This document shows, piece after piece, positions 9,110-18,173 of a DNA stretch of 64,000 nucleotides. Made by a program: the position numbers and the translations under genes. This stretch comes from Methylosinus sp. PW1. Its GTDB lineage: Bacteria; Pseudomonadota; Alphaproteobacteria; Rhizobiales; Beijerinckiaceae. Every line of letters starts with the position of its first letter. Position 1 is the first letter of the stretch. The DNA is taken from the NCBI RefSeq assembly GCF_000745215.1, contig NZ_JQNK01000009.1, positions 1 to 64,000 on the forward strand. The letters are read 5' to 3'. The notes beneath the pieces were generated by a model. That model was not told the DNA's origin, did not search any database, and was given only the letters and a program-made list of their open reading frames with translations.

Positions 9110-9138
9110 CAAGTCCTCGCATGACACGGAGACCTCAT

Positions 9139-9846
9139 ATGATCGACCTCCATTTTTGGCCCACGCCCAATGGCCACAAGATCACGATCTTTCTCGAGGA
9201 GGCGGGGCTCGCCTATAAAATCGTCCCCGTCGACATTTCGAAGGGCGAGCAATTTTTCCCCGCCTTTCTCGCCATCGCGCCGAACAACCGCATGCCGGCC
9301 ATCGTCGACCATGCGCCGGCCGACGGCGGCGCCGCGGTCTCGCTGTTCGAATCTGGCGCGATCCTCGTCTATCTCGCCGAGAAGACGGGGCGCTTTCTGC
9401 CGAGCGATCTGCGCGGCCGCGCGCGCGTGCTCGAATGGCTGTTCTGGCAGGTCGGCGGGCTCGGCCCCATGGCCGGCCAGAACCATCATTTCCGCAATTA
9501 CGCGCCGGAGAAGATTCCTTACGCGATCGATCGCTATGTGAACGAGACCAATCGTCTCTACGGCGTGCTGGACAAGCGCCTCGCGGGACGAGACTACATC
9601 GCCGATGACTATTCCATCGCCGATATGGCCGCCTATCCCTGGATCGTCCCATATGAGCGGCAGGGACAAAATCTCGACGATTTTCCCAATGTGCGGCGCT
9701 GGCTCGAGACGATGCGCGCGCGGCCGGCGGTCGAGCGCGCCTATGCGAAAGGCGAGATCCTCTCCCGCCCGCGCGACGGCTTCACGGAAGAGGAGCGCAA
9801 GATTCTCTTCGGCCAGACGGCCGCGAGCCTGCGCGGCGCCGGCTGA
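9139..9846 (+). CDS. glutathione S-transferase, Nu-class-like
   Basis: 235 residues. An N-terminal thioredoxin-fold domain begins MIDLHFWPTPNGHKITIFLE, with the TPNGHK pattern of YfcG/YghU-type (Nu-class) transferases, then NNRMPAIVDH (cis-Pro) and SLFESGAILVYLAEKTGRFL, which binds the glutathione gamma-glutamyl group. The C-terminal helical domain has QVGGLGPMAGQNHHFRNYAP. Family members act on organic hydroperoxides and disulfides. ATG 9139 follows GGAGA; the ATG at 9121 is less likely. Confidence 0.9.
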   Translation: MIDLHFWPTPNGHKITIFLEEAGLAYKIVPVDISKGEQFFPAFLAIAPNNRMPAIVDHAPADGGAAVSLFESGAILVYLAEKTGRFLPSDLRGRARVLEWLFWQVGGLGPMAGQNHHFRNYAPEKIPYAIDRYVNETNRLYGVLDKRLAGRDYIADDYSIADMAAYPWIVPYERQGQNLDDFPNVRRWLETMRARPAVERAYAKGEILSRPRDGFTEEERKILFGQTAASLRGAG

Positions 9847-9852
9847 GCGCGC

Positions 9853-9987
9853 TCACTCCCCCTGCTTCTGGCGGCGCTTCTTGTTCCGCCAGGAGGCGAA
9901 GAAAACGACGGCGAGAAAGACGTTTATGCCGAGGACCCATTTGTCGCTCCACGACAATTGGCTCCAGATCGTGTGCAGATAGGACAA
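9853..9987 (-). CDS. 44-residue single-span membrane protein
   Basis: A short frame: TTG start at 9987 with GGGAGAG upstream, stop at 9853. The protein reads SYLHTIWSQLSWSDKW, then a hydrophobic span VLGINVFLAVVFFASW, and ends in a very basic tail RNKKRRQKQGE. One transmembrane helix with a positive cytoplasmic end is expected. It lies between the GST gene (convergent, 6 bp apart) and recG on the same strand, so it could be read from the recG transcript. No family is recognised. Confidence 0.45.
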   Translation of the reverse strand: MSYLHTIWSQLSWSDKWVLGINVFLAVVFFASWRNKKRRQKQGE

Positions 9988-10097
9988 CTCGCTCTCCCTT
10001 TGCGGGCGCTCGCCGCCCGCTTATTTTCATTTTCGCCGCGCCGCGGCTCGGGTCTGGAATTTACGCGCAATGGCGCGCCCGATAAAGGCCCCGGCGA

Positions 10098-12199
10098 TCA
10101 TCCCGCCCGCAGCAGCTTCACCGCCTCGTCGCGCTCAAAGAGATAGAGCAGAACCCTCAGCGCCTCGCCCCGCGGGCCGGAGAGGTCCGGGTCGCGGCGC
10201 AGGGTCAGCTCGGCGTCGTCGCGCGCTATGGCCAGCAGCCGCGCATGGGCCGAGAGATCGGCCAGGCGGAAGCCCGGCAGACCGGATTGCCGCGCGCCGA
10301 GAATTTCTCCTTCCCCGCGCAGGCGCAAATCCTCCTCCGCTATGCGGAAGCCGTCCTCGGTCTGGCGCAGCATGACGAGCCGCGCCTTGGCCGTCTCGCC
10401 GAGCGGGCCTTTGTAGAGCAGCAAGCAGGAGGATTTGCCGGAGCCGCGCCCGACGCGCCCGCGCAGCTGATGCAATTGCGCGAGGCCGAAGCGTTCGGCG
10501 TGCTCGATCACCATGACCGTCGCCTCCGGCACGTCGACGCCGACCTCTATGACAGTGGTGGCGACGAGTATGCGCGTTTCGCCCTGCTTGAACGCCTCCA
10601 TTGCGGCGTCGCGCTCGGGCGCTTTCATGCGGCCGTGAACGAGGCCGACGATCTCGCCGAAAATACGCGTCAGATCCTCGTGACGATCCTGCGCGGCGGC
10701 GAGATCGAGGTCTTCGTTCTCCTCCACCAGCGGGCACACCCAATAGACGCGCGCGCCGGAAGCGAGAGCGCGGCGCACGCCCTCCACCACATCGCCGATG
10801 CGCGACACCGGCAGCGCGCGCGTGTCGATGGGCGAGCGGCCGGCGGCTTCTCGTCGAGAATGGAGCTGTCCATATCGCCGAAATAGGTGAGCGCCAGCGA
10901 GCGCGGAATCGGCGTCGCCGTCATCACCAGAACATCGACGCTCTCGCCCTTGGCGCCGAGCGCCAGACGCTGCTGCACGCCGAAGCGATGCTGCTCATCG
11001 ACGACGGCGAGGCCGAGATCGGCGAAGGCGAGCTCGCTCTGCACCAGAGCGTGCGTGCCGATGACGATATCGACGCTTCCGGTCGCAATGGTCTCGTAGA
11101 GACGCGCGCGCTCGGAGGGCTTGGCTCTTCCCGTGAGCAGGCAGAGGCGCAGGCCCGCCGCTTCGGCGAGCGGCAGCAGGCGCTCATAATGCTGGCGCGC
11201 GAGAATTTCCGTCGGCGCCATCAATGCCGCCTGCCGGCCGCATTCGACGACGCTCGCCATCGCCAGCAGCGCGACAATGGTCTTGCCGGCGCCGACATCG
11301 CCCTGCAGCAGCCGCAACATGCGCCGCGAGGACGCCAAATCCTCGCGTATCTCGACGAGCGCACGCTGCTGCGCGCCGGTGAGCGCATAGGGTAGCGCGC
11401 CTTCTATGAGGCGCGTGATGCGTCCGTCGCCGGCGTTCTCGCGGCCCGGCTCGCGCCGCATCTTCGAGCGGATGAGCCGAAGCGCCAATTGCTGCGACAG
11501 CAGCTCGTCCAGCGCGAGGCGCTGGCGCGCCTTGCTGGCCGGCTCTATGTCGGCCGGCGATTTGGGGTTTTGCGCGGCAGCGAGCGCCGTCGCGAAATCG
11601 GGAAGGCCGTTGGCCTCGAGCACCGAGGCGTCCTGCCACTCCGGCAGCTTTGGCAGGCGCTCCAGCGCTCCGGCGACGGCGCGCTGCACGAAGCGCTCTT
11701 GCAGCCCCTCCGTGAGGCCGTGCACGGCCTCCGCCGGCGGCAGCTTGGCGAGGCCCGCCTCGTCCAGCACGCGATCGGGATGCACGATCTGCCGGCGCCC
11801 GTCATAGAGCTCGATCTTGCCGGAGACCCAGCGCGTCGCGCCTATGGGCAGGCTGCGCTCGATCCAATCGGCGTTGGAGAGGAAGAAGACCAGCTCGGCG
11901 TCGCCGGTGTCGTCCTCGACATGGACTTTGAACGGCGCCTTGGCGTAGCGCCCCTGCGGCTTGCGATGCTCGGTGACGCGCACCTTCAGCACGACCACGC
12001 GATCCGTCGGCGCTTCGGCGATGGCGGGGCGCAGGCTGCGGTCGACGAGATTGATCGGCAAATGAAACAGCACGTCGACGAGACGCGTCTCCTTGCCCGG
12101 CCGAGCGAGCAGCCGGTCGAAATGCTTGGCCGTCTTGGGGCCTATGCCCGGAAGGGCGGCGGCGCGGCCGAACAGCGGATCGAGGATCGAGGGACGCAT
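10098..12199 (-). pseudogene. recG: ATP-dependent DNA helicase RecG, one frameshift
   Basis: RecG remodels stalled replication forks and branched recombination intermediates. The N-terminal wedge begins MRPSILDPLFGRAAALPGIG. Helicase motif I is LLQGDVGAGKTIVALLA, Ia MAPTEILARQH, II VVDEQHRFGV and III MTATPIPRSLALT. The C-terminal helicase lobe has VEVGVDVPEATVMVIEHAER, QLRGRVGRG and LLYKGPLGETAKARL. The two frames meet near 10850 at DEKPP, where the coding strand has CCGCCGGCCGCTC instead of one more G. With that base the product is 700 residues, normal for RecG. The break may be a sequencing error. Confidence 0.92.
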
Positions 12200-12247
12200 T
12201 CGCGCCTTTTCCCCTATCGCGGACGCTTTGTCATGCCCGTCGATGCG

Positions 12248-13021
12248 CTAATCCGGCAGCACGTCGGGCGTTTCCCAGGCGAGATGCTGGCCGCCGTCCA
12301 CGGCGATCATCTGCCCGGTGACGCTGCGCGCCTCGGCGAGAAACACCACGGCGTCGACAACGCCGGACACATCCGCCGGACGGCGCAGCGGCACGCCACG
12401 CGCTTCCGTCTCGAAGCCCTTCTGACCATGCACGGCGTTGGGAAACACCGGCCCCGGCCCCACGGCGTTGACGCGAATGCGCGGCGCGAAAGCCTGCGCC
12501 ATGGTGCGTGTCGCCGTCCACAGAGCGGACTTCGCCAGCGTATAGGTGAAGTAGCGCGGCGTCAGCCGAAACACGCGCTGATCGACGATATTGACGATCG
12601 CCCCTTCCGCCTCCTCCGGCAATTGCGCGGCCATGTCGCGCGCCAGCAGCAGCGGCGCGCGCAGATCGACCGCGAATTGCCGATCGAAGACCTCGACCGA
12701 GAAATCCTGCGCGGCGTCGAGCTCGAACACCGAGGCGTTGTTGACGAGCAGCGTCACCGGCCCGAAAGCGCGCGCGGCGAGCCCCATCAGCGCCTCTGTC
12801 TCGCGCGCGTCGGAGAGATCGGCGCCGACCACGGCCGCGCGGCCGCCCTTTGCGCGGATCGCCTCCGCGGCGAGCTCCGCCTCCTCTATGGAGCGATGCG
12901 AGGCGTGCAGCACCACCGGACGGCCGCCATGCGCCAGCCGTCCGGCGATCGCCAAGCCGATGCGCCGCGCCGCGCCCGTCACCAGAACCGGCCCCGAACC
13001 GCCTGCGCCGCCAGCGCTCAT
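12248..13021 (-). CDS. SDR-family reductase, pteridine-reductase-like
   Basis: Rossmann-fold short-chain dehydrogenase. The nucleotide motif TGAARRIGLAIA has the TGxxxRxG form of pteridine reductases and FolM rather than the classical TGxxxGxG, and an Arg at this place favours NADPH. VNNASVF, the catalytic Tyr/Lys in YFTYTLAK and VNAVGPGPV follow. A folate or pterin reductase role is plausible but not proven. The frame is open from a GTG at 13063 and an ATG at 13036; 13021 (MSAGGAGG) is chosen as the likeliest start from fold length. It is 48 bp upstream of recG on the same strand. Confidence 0.82.
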   Translation of the reverse strand: MSAGGAGGSGPVLVTGAARRIGLAIAGRLAHGGRPVVLHASHRSIEEAELAAEAIRAKGGRAAVVGADLSDARETEALMGLAARAFGPVTLLVNNASVFELDAAQDFSVEVFDRQFAVDLRAPLLLARDMAAQLPEEAEGAIVNIVDQRVFRLTPRYFTYTLAKSALWTATRTMAQAFAPRIRVNAVGPGPVFPNAVHGQKGFETEARGVPLRRPADVSGVVDAVVFLAEARSVTGQMIAVDGGQHLAWETPDVLPD

Positions 13022-13063
13022 CGCCCGAATCCCCATCTTGCCGCCGTACAAGGCAATTCTCAC

Positions 13064-13411
13064 GCCGCGCCGACGCGGTCAATGCGCCGCCGAGACGTAA
13101 CCACGGACGATTTTACGAATTATTAGGCAATCTCAACGCCACTATGCGATGTGATGATCAAAATAAAATGGATAATGGCCAGAACGGCTCGGTTAATTCT
13201 AAATATAACATGGTTTCGACACAATCAATACATTCCAGCGCGCCGTGGTTTTGCTTCGCCGTGAGCGCGGGCTCGGGCGCGGAAAGGTTCCGTTAACGTG
13301 AACGATTTTAATTCGACTGAGCTCTGGCTGGGCCTTGCCCCTCGCCTGCGCCGAGTTTTGTGACCGCGAGCCGAAGGCCCTTGAAGGCGCGCGAATGTGG
13401 AGTCGAGTTCG
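13064..13411. other. intergenic stretch without a gene
   Basis: About 350 bp between the divergent SDR reductase and outer-membrane protein genes. It contains an AT-richer patch (about 13105-13215) and GTTAACGTGAACGATTTTAA near 13291-13310, which could hold promoters for either side. I see no credible reading frame or RNA gene in it. Confidence 0.5.
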
Positions 13412-14095
13412 ATGAGACCTATGCTGCTTCCCGCGCTGCTGGCGCCCGCCCTGCTCTGCGCCGGCGCCTCCGCCCTCGCCGCCGATCTGCCGCGGCGCTC
13501 GGCTCCCGCCGCCGATTATTACAGCCCGCCGCCGGCATTCACCTGGCAGGGCTTTTATATCGGCATCAACGGCGGCTATGCGCTGGGCGCGTTCCAGAAC
13601 GGCAGCAGCAATCTGCTCGGCCAGCCCAACGGGTGGGTCGTGGGCGGCACGGCCGGCTATAATCTCACCTTCGCGCCCAACTTCCTCGTCGGCGTCGAAG
13701 GCGACTTCGATTTCAACAGCTCGAAGGACGGACGCTCGCCTTTCGCCGGCGTCTCCGGCAATGGCTCCGTCGACAACACGCTCACCATTCGCGCGCGCGC
13801 CGGCGTCACTGTCGATCGCGCTCTGCTGTTCGTCACCGGCGGCTTCGCCGGCAGCAACACGACGGCGAGCGTGAACAACGCCTTCCAGGGCTTCTACGGC
13901 CAGCAGTCGAAGTTCCTCGCCGGCTGGGCGCTCGGCGCCGGCATCGAATTCGGCGTCGCGCCCAATCTCTCCGCCAAGGCCGAATATCTCTTCACCTCCG
14001 TCGGCGGAGATCGCTATTTCGATTTCTCGGCCAACGCGCTGCAGACGAATATCGACACGTCGACGATCCGCGGCGGCCTCAATTATCACTTCTAG
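13412..14095 (+). CDS. outer-membrane beta-barrel protein, Omp25/31 type
   Basis: 227 residues. A signal peptide (MRPMLLPALLAPALLCAG, cleavage near ALAA-DLP) is followed by a Pro/Tyr linker and the barrel opening FTWQGFYIGINGGYALG. Alternating strands follow, including TAGYNLTFAPNFLVGVEGDF, LTIRARAGVTVDRALLFVTG and NLSAKAEYLFTSVG, ending with the aromatic GGLNYHF typical of BamA-inserted barrels. Rhizobial homologues are abundant surface porin-like proteins. ATG 13412 has GGAG at -9 to -13. A hairpin follows the stop. Confidence 0.88.
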   Translation: MRPMLLPALLAPALLCAGASALAADLPRRSAPAADYYSPPPAFTWQGFYIGINGGYALGAFQNGSSNLLGQPNGWVVGGTAGYNLTFAPNFLVGVEGDFDFNSSKDGRSPFAGVSGNGSVDNTLTIRARAGVTVDRALLFVTGGFAGSNTTASVNNAFQGFYGQQSKFLAGWALGAGIEFGVAPNLSAKAEYLFTSVGGDRYFDFSANALQTNIDTSTIRGGLNYHF

Positions 14096-14110
14096 TCAAT
14101 GCAAATGGCC

Positions 14111-14136
14111 GATCCCGCCGAAAGACGGGGTCGGCT
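14111..14136 (+). terminator. hairpin after the outer-membrane protein gene
   Basis: Arms CCGATCCCG (14111-14119) and CGGGGTCGG (14128-14136) pair over 9 bp with one G-T pair and an 8-nt loop, 15 bp past the stop codon. There is only a weak T-rich tail, so it is a candidate terminator shared with the convergent small gene. Confidence 0.45.
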
Positions 14137-14155
14137 CGGTCACGCTTTCGACTCT

Positions 14156-14299
14156 TCAATGCGCGTGCGGCTTGCTCAAGGCGCGCGCGCTCGCTTTGAA
14201 AAGCAGATAGCCGACGATCGACACGGCGACGACGGCGATCACCACGGCTTCGGCGAGCAAAGCGAAAACGATCGGATCATTGGCTCCGTAAGTGGACAT
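14156..14299 (-). CDS. 47-residue single-span membrane protein
   Basis: ATG 14299 with GAGGAA 6-7 nt upstream. The protein starts MSTYGANDPIVFALLAEAVV, continues through a long hydrophobic helix to about residue 32, and ends with the basic ARALSKPHAH. One transmembrane segment with the N-terminus outside is likely. It faces the outer-membrane protein gene across the hairpin. No known family recognised. Confidence 0.55.
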   Translation of the reverse strand: MSTYGANDPIVFALLAEAVVIAVVAVSIVGYLLFKASARALSKPHAH

Positions 14300-14575
14300 T
14301 GCCGATTCCTCCAGTCGCCTGTGCGATAATTCGAGACGCCAGGCTTGCATGAGAGATTAAGCGTTCGCAGCGACGCGCGACGAGCGCGCGCGTGGCCGCA
14401 GCGTCAATCGACCGCAGCCGCAAAACCATGAAAATCTCAGACAAAACGCGACGAATTTGATTTTCGTCAAAAGGCGTCGAAACGAAGAAACACGCTCGCC
14501 GCTGCGGATCGGCGACATAGGTTCAACCGCGTTCGCGCATATTCGTTCCAAGCGCAGACGAAGGAGAACCGCATC

Positions 14576-14941
14576 ATGAGCACAGTCGTCAGATTATCGA
14601 TCGTCGGCGCCGCGGCGCTCGTCATCGGCATGCTCGGCGTCGACGCCGCCGTCGCCAAGGAGAAGCGCTGTCGGCAAGTTTGCGAGGAAAGAACCGAATA
14701 CGAGCCGCCGAAATACGAGCAGCCGACTTGCGAGCACAGAACGAGCTATGTGCGCCGCATCGTCGAGCGCCGGACGGTCTATGTGGCCCAGCCCGAGGTG
14801 GTGGCGACGCCAGTGATCGCCTACCCCGCCTATTCCTATGGCTATGCCTACCCGTACGGCTACAGCGGCTACGGAGGAGGCTACGGCGCCGGCTATGGGC
14901 TCGTTGGCGCGAGCTTCGGTGGCTGGGGCTGGGGCTGGTAG
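14576..14941 (+). CDS. exported Tyr/Gly-rich hypothetical protein, 121 aa
   Basis: ATG 14576 behind AAGGAGAA. A signal peptide (VVRLSIVGAAALVIGMLG, cleavage near AVA-KEK) precedes a basic section with three cysteines (RCRQVCEER, PTCEH) and a C-terminal low-complexity tail of repeated YGYAYPYG and GYGGGYGAGYG ending GGWGWGW. Probably periplasmic or surface exposed. Function unknown. It is preceded by about 275 bp of non-coding sequence. Confidence 0.65.
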   Translation: MSTVVRLSIVGAAALVIGMLGVDAAVAKEKRCRQVCEERTEYEPPKYEQPTCEHRTSYVRRIVERRTVYVAQPEVVATPVIAYPAYSYGYAYPYGYSGYGGGYGAGYGLVGASFGGWGWGW

Positions 14942-15058
14942 GTTTGGCGGAGCCGCGGCGCGACCCGAATCGTCGCGCCGCGAGCGAGGCAGAGCGCGTT
15001 TGACAATGTCGAGGCCACACCTGATAGTTCAAGCGGGGAATTTTTCAGGCTGGCGAAG

Positions 15059-15448
15059 ATGATCGACGAACATAGTGGCGAATTGCATGGCGCGTCCTCT
15101 GCAGAGGAATTGCCGAAACTTTCCCGCCGTGGCCTGCTAGCAGGGCTCCTCGCGCTGCCGATCGCCGCGCTCGAGGCCGCTCCCGCCAATGCGCAATATA
15201 TCGGCTTCGGCCCCTTCCGGCTGCATCTCGGGCCGACGGGCGGCGGCTATGGAGGCGGCTACGGCGGCGGTTATCGTCCGCCGCGCAGGCCGGCGCGCCC
15301 TGTCCGCCATCAGAGCGGAGGGGGCGGCGGCGCCGCCCGTCACGCCTCGCGGCGCGGACATCGTGGGGGCGGCGGAGGCGGCGGCGGCGATAATGGCGGC
15401 GGAACGTCGACCAAAGGCGCGACCGGGCTCGGCAAGGCGGATTATTGA
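15059..15448 (+). CDS. exported Gly-rich protein with twin-arginine-like signal, 129 aa
   Basis: The N-terminus MIDEHSGELHGASSAEELPK is followed by LSRRGLLAGLLALPIAALEA, a twin-Arg plus hydrophobic stretch resembling a Tat signal although the RRG context is not canonical, with cleavage near ANAQY. The mature part is nearly all Gly, Arg and His (YGGGYGGGYRPPRRP, RGHRGGGGGGGG). It may bind metal or polyanions through its His/Arg content, but that is a guess. It lies 17 bp from the 3' end of the converging Ser/Thr kinase gene. Confidence 0.6.
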   Translation: MIDEHSGELHGASSAEELPKLSRRGLLAGLLALPIAALEAAPANAQYIGFGPFRLHLGPTGGGYGGGYGGGYRPPRRPARPVRHQSGGGGGAARHASRRGHRGGGGGGGGDNGGGTSTKGATGLGKADY

Positions 15449-15464
15449 TCCGCCAAACGCGCCG

Positions 15465-17276
15465 TCAATATTTGCCGGATTTGCGGAGCGCCTCCAGCGC
15501 CTCCGCGGCGCCTGGAAAATCCTGGGCCTTGGCGAGGCGAAACAGATCGCCCGCCTTTTTCGCGTCTTTCTTCAGCACATTGGGCACGCCCTTCTCGAAG
15601 GCCTTGCCAAGCCAGAACTGGCCGCGCGGATTATTCTGCTCCGCAGCCTTCATATACCAGCGCACGGCCTCCTCGACATTCTCGCCCCCGTCGGCGTCGC
15701 CGTTCTGATACATATTGCCGAGCACGGCCTGCGCTTCGGGAAAGTCTTTGTCGGCGGCTTTCTTGATCCATTTGAAGGCGGTCGGAAGATGTTGCGGACG
15801 CCCCTGCCCTTTCAGCGCAATCATGCCGATGATGAATTGCGCCTCGCGCTCGCCTGAAGCGGCGAGAAACTCGCCGATCGACGAAGCGCGGTCGAACTCT
15901 TTCTCTTTGACCGCTCGGCGTAGATCGGCGATCGTCGAAGACGCGCCGAGGGACGCCTGCTCGACGGCCGCAGTCTTCTGGCCCGGCACTGTCGAGGGCT
16001 GGCAATCGGCGATGCTGAAGCCTTCATTGCATTTGGGCTTGGCTGGCGGCGTATCGTTCGTCAACGCGGCCGGACGCTCGATCTCGTTTCGCACCGGCTT
16101 GATCTCGCCGGTCTGACCGAAATCCAAAGTCTTCGCCGTCTGGCGACGCTCGCTCTCGAGCTCGGCGGCCGCGCGCCGCTCGCGCTCGGCCTTGTCGAAC
16201 TCGCGCTTCTTATTGACGCTATCGCCGTCGCCGCCGAACAGCAGCGGCGCGACGGCCGCAAAGGCGACGACAGCCACCGACACGCCCTGCACGGCCGGAT
16301 GCAGCGATTTGAACCGCCGCGCCAGCGAGCTCGAACGGCTCTTGGCGACGGCCAGAGCGACGGAGGGCAGAGAGGCGGCGGAGCCGGCGCTCGCGCTCGT
16401 CTGCGTCGCTTTGTCGAGAAGATGCGCGGGGCTCTGCACAATGGATGTGGCGTCGATGCGCAGCACGGTCGCGCCAATGGCGTCGCTGAAGGCGCGGATC
16501 GACAGATAGCGCTGCTCCGGCCGCTTGGCCAGCGCCTTCATGATCGCGGCTTCCAGCTCCGGCGTCACGCCGGGGATGCGCGGCACCAGCGGCGGCGGAT
16601 CTTTGCCGATCTGCGCTTGCAGAAGCTCCACCTCGTCGAGACCGGCGAAGGGCGCCGCGCCGGAGAGAATTTCGTAGAGAACGACGGCGAGCGCATAGAG
16701 ATCGCTGCGCTCGTCGCCCTCGCTGCCGCGACGCTGCTCCGGCGCCATATAGAGCGGCGTGCCGATCGCCGTGCCGGCGCGCGTCATGCGCACGCTGCCC
16801 TGCACGCGGGCGATGCCGAAATCCATGATCTTCACGCGGCCGTCATTGCCGATCATCAGATTGGACGGCTTTATGTCGCGATGGATCACGCCCATCTGAT
16901 GCGCATAGGCGACGCCATCGGCCGCCTGCGAGATGATGGCGAGACATTCTTTGACGCCGAGCGGTCCGCCGCGCTCGCGCAGCACATCGTCCAGCGCGCG
17001 GCCACGCACCAGCTCCATCACCATATAGAGTTCGCTACCCTCGGGCAGCAGCGAGTAGAGCGTGGTGATATTGGGATGGTTGAGGCGCGCGAGGCTCTGC
17101 GCCTCGGCCTTGAAGCGCCCGACGAATTCGGGATCCTGCGTCAGCTCGGGGCGCAGCGATTTGATCGCGACCTCGCGCTCGATGAATGTGTCGAAGGCGA
17201 CATGCACCTTGCCCATCGCGCCGGTCCCGAGCAGCTCGACGATCCGGTAATGGCCGATCATTCTCTGGTCGTTCAT
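15465..17276 (-). CDS. membrane Ser/Thr protein kinase with Sel1 repeats
   Basis: 603 residues. A Hanks-type kinase domain (about 10-265) has the glycine loop LLGTGAMGKVHVA, catalytic Lys in EVAIKSL, HRDIKPSNLM, DFGIARV and MAPEQRRGSEGDERSDLYAL: every residue needed for activity. One transmembrane helix (about 333-352, VQGVSVAVVAFAAVAPLLF) is followed by a charged linker and then Sel1/TPR-like repeats (about 475-600: QFIIGMIALKGQGRP, AQAVLGNMYQNGDADGG, GQFWLGKAFEKGVP), probably periplasmic and protein binding. Last gene of a three-gene operon, 12 bp after the PP2C phosphatase gene. It should phosphorylate FHA-bound targets, including perhaps the FHA protein of the same operon. Confidence 0.93.
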   Translation of the reverse strand: MNDQRMIGHYRIVELLGTGAMGKVHVAFDTFIEREVAIKSLRPELTQDPEFVGRFKAEAQSLARLNHPNITTLYSLLPEGSELYMVMELVRGRALDDVLRERGGPLGVKECLAIISQAADGVAYAHQMGVIHRDIKPSNLMIGNDGRVKIMDFGIARVQGSVRMTRAGTAIGTPLYMAPEQRRGSEGDERSDLYALAVVLYEILSGAAPFAGLDEVELLQAQIGKDPPPLVPRIPGVTPELEAAIMKALAKRPEQRYLSIRAFSDAIGATVLRIDATSIVQSPAHLLDKATQTSASAGSAASLPSVALAVAKSRSSSLARRFKSLHPAVQGVSVAVVAFAAVAPLLFGGDGDSVNKKREFDKAERERRAAAELESERRQTAKTLDFGQTGEIKPVRNEIERPAALTNDTPPAKPKCNEGFSIADCQPSTVPGQKTAAVEQASLGASSTIADLRRAVKEKEFDRASSIGEFLAASGEREAQFIIGMIALKGQGRPQHLPTAFKWIKKAADKDFPEAQAVLGNMYQNGDADGGENVEEAVRWYMKAAEQNNPRGQFWLGKAFEKGVPNVLKKDAKKAGDLFRLAKAQDFPGAAEALEALRKSGKY

Positions 17277-17288
17277 GACCTCATGCCT

Positions 17289-18158
17289 CTATCGAACGAC
17301 GATGACGCGCGTCGGCGGCGCGCCGTCCGCGACGACGGGAATCTTCTGCGTCGCCGCCTGATCGCGCGCGCCGGGCGGCGGCGAGACGATCTGAAACACG
17401 CCGACGGAAATATTGTCGTGTCCGCCCGCCACGAGCGCGGCTTCCACCAGCAAATTGCAGGAGTCCTGTGGCGAGCGATCAGTGATCGCGGCGACGAGCT
17501 GCGCTTCGGAAACGAGATTGGAGAGCCCGTCCGAGCACAGAATGATCGTGTCGCCGATCGCGAGCGGCAGCCCCTCTGACCAAATGGTCGGCGCCACCTC
17601 CTTGCGCGTGCCGACCGCCTGCAGAATGACATTGCCGCCGGGGCTGCGCTCGGCCTCCTCCTGCGTCATCACGCCCTCGCGCACCAATTGCGCGTGCAGC
17701 GTCTGATCGTCGGAGAGCTGCGTCACCTCACGGCCGCGCAGCATATAGGCGCGGCTGTCGCCGACATGGGCGAGCCACAGTTTTCCGTCGCGAATGACGA
17801 CGGCGGTGCAGGTCGTGCCCATGCCCTTGCATTCGGGCTCGCGCGCGCTCTGCTCGAAGATGGCGCGATTGGCGGCCTCGAAGGCCGCTTTCAGCGCGCG
17901 CGGCGGCTCGACGTCGAGCGAGTAGAACACGCGGCGCACGACTTCCGTCGCGAGCGCGCTCGCCACCTCGCCAGCGGCGTGTCCGCCCATTCCATCGGCG
18001 ACGATGGCGAGATAGCCCTGTCTCGCCTCCGGCGCGCCCGGCGCGGGCGCGACAAAGGCGACGCTGTCCTCATTGGAGGAGCGCACGCGGCCGACGTCGG
18101 TCCGCATCGCGCCGACGACGCGGAAAGCGTCTTCTGGAGCCTCGCGCCCCGTCGCCAT
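17289..18158 (-). CDS. PP2C-family Ser/Thr phosphatase
   Basis: 289 residues, cytosolic. The PPM metal-binding and catalytic motifs are complete: RVRSSNEDS, AIVADGMGGHAAGEVAS, LWLAHVGDSRAYMLRG, ILCSDGLSNLV and the terminal HDNISVGVFQ. A Pro/Ala-rich C-terminal extension ends TRVIVVR. It would reverse the action of the kinase encoded 12 bp downstream, as in PrpC/PrkC or Stp1 pairs. It starts 15 bp after the FHA-protease gene. The compact spacing argues for a single transcript. Confidence 0.94.
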   Translation of the reverse strand: MATGREAPEDAFRVVGAMRTDVGRVRSSNEDSVAFVAPAPGAPEARQGYLAIVADGMGGHAAGEVASALATEVVRRVFYSLDVEPPRALKAAFEAANRAIFEQSAREPECKGMGTTCTAVVIRDGKLWLAHVGDSRAYMLRGREVTQLSDDQTLHAQLVREGVMTQEEAERSPGGNVILQAVGTRKEVAPTIWSEGLPLAIGDTIILCSDGLSNLVSEAQLVAAITDRSPQDSCNLLVEAALVAGGHDNISVGVFQIVSPPPGARDQAATQKIPVVADGAPPTRVIVVR

Positions 18159-18173
18159 TTCCCCGACCTTCGA

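Noticed and set aside
7907..9127. 406-residue open frame on the minus strand
   Set aside because: Complement of the histidine kinase gene, whose HisKA and ATPase motifs are unmistakable.
11489..13126. 545-residue open frame on the plus strand
   Set aside because: Shadow of recG and the SDR gene on the minus strand; low-complexity Arg/His composition and no start signal.
15230..15420. Possible tandem repeat or CRISPR-like array in a Gly-rich region
   Set aside because: The repeats are codon-level GGC/GGA runs encoding poly-glycine, without spacers or regular unit length. No CRISPR array was seen anywhere.
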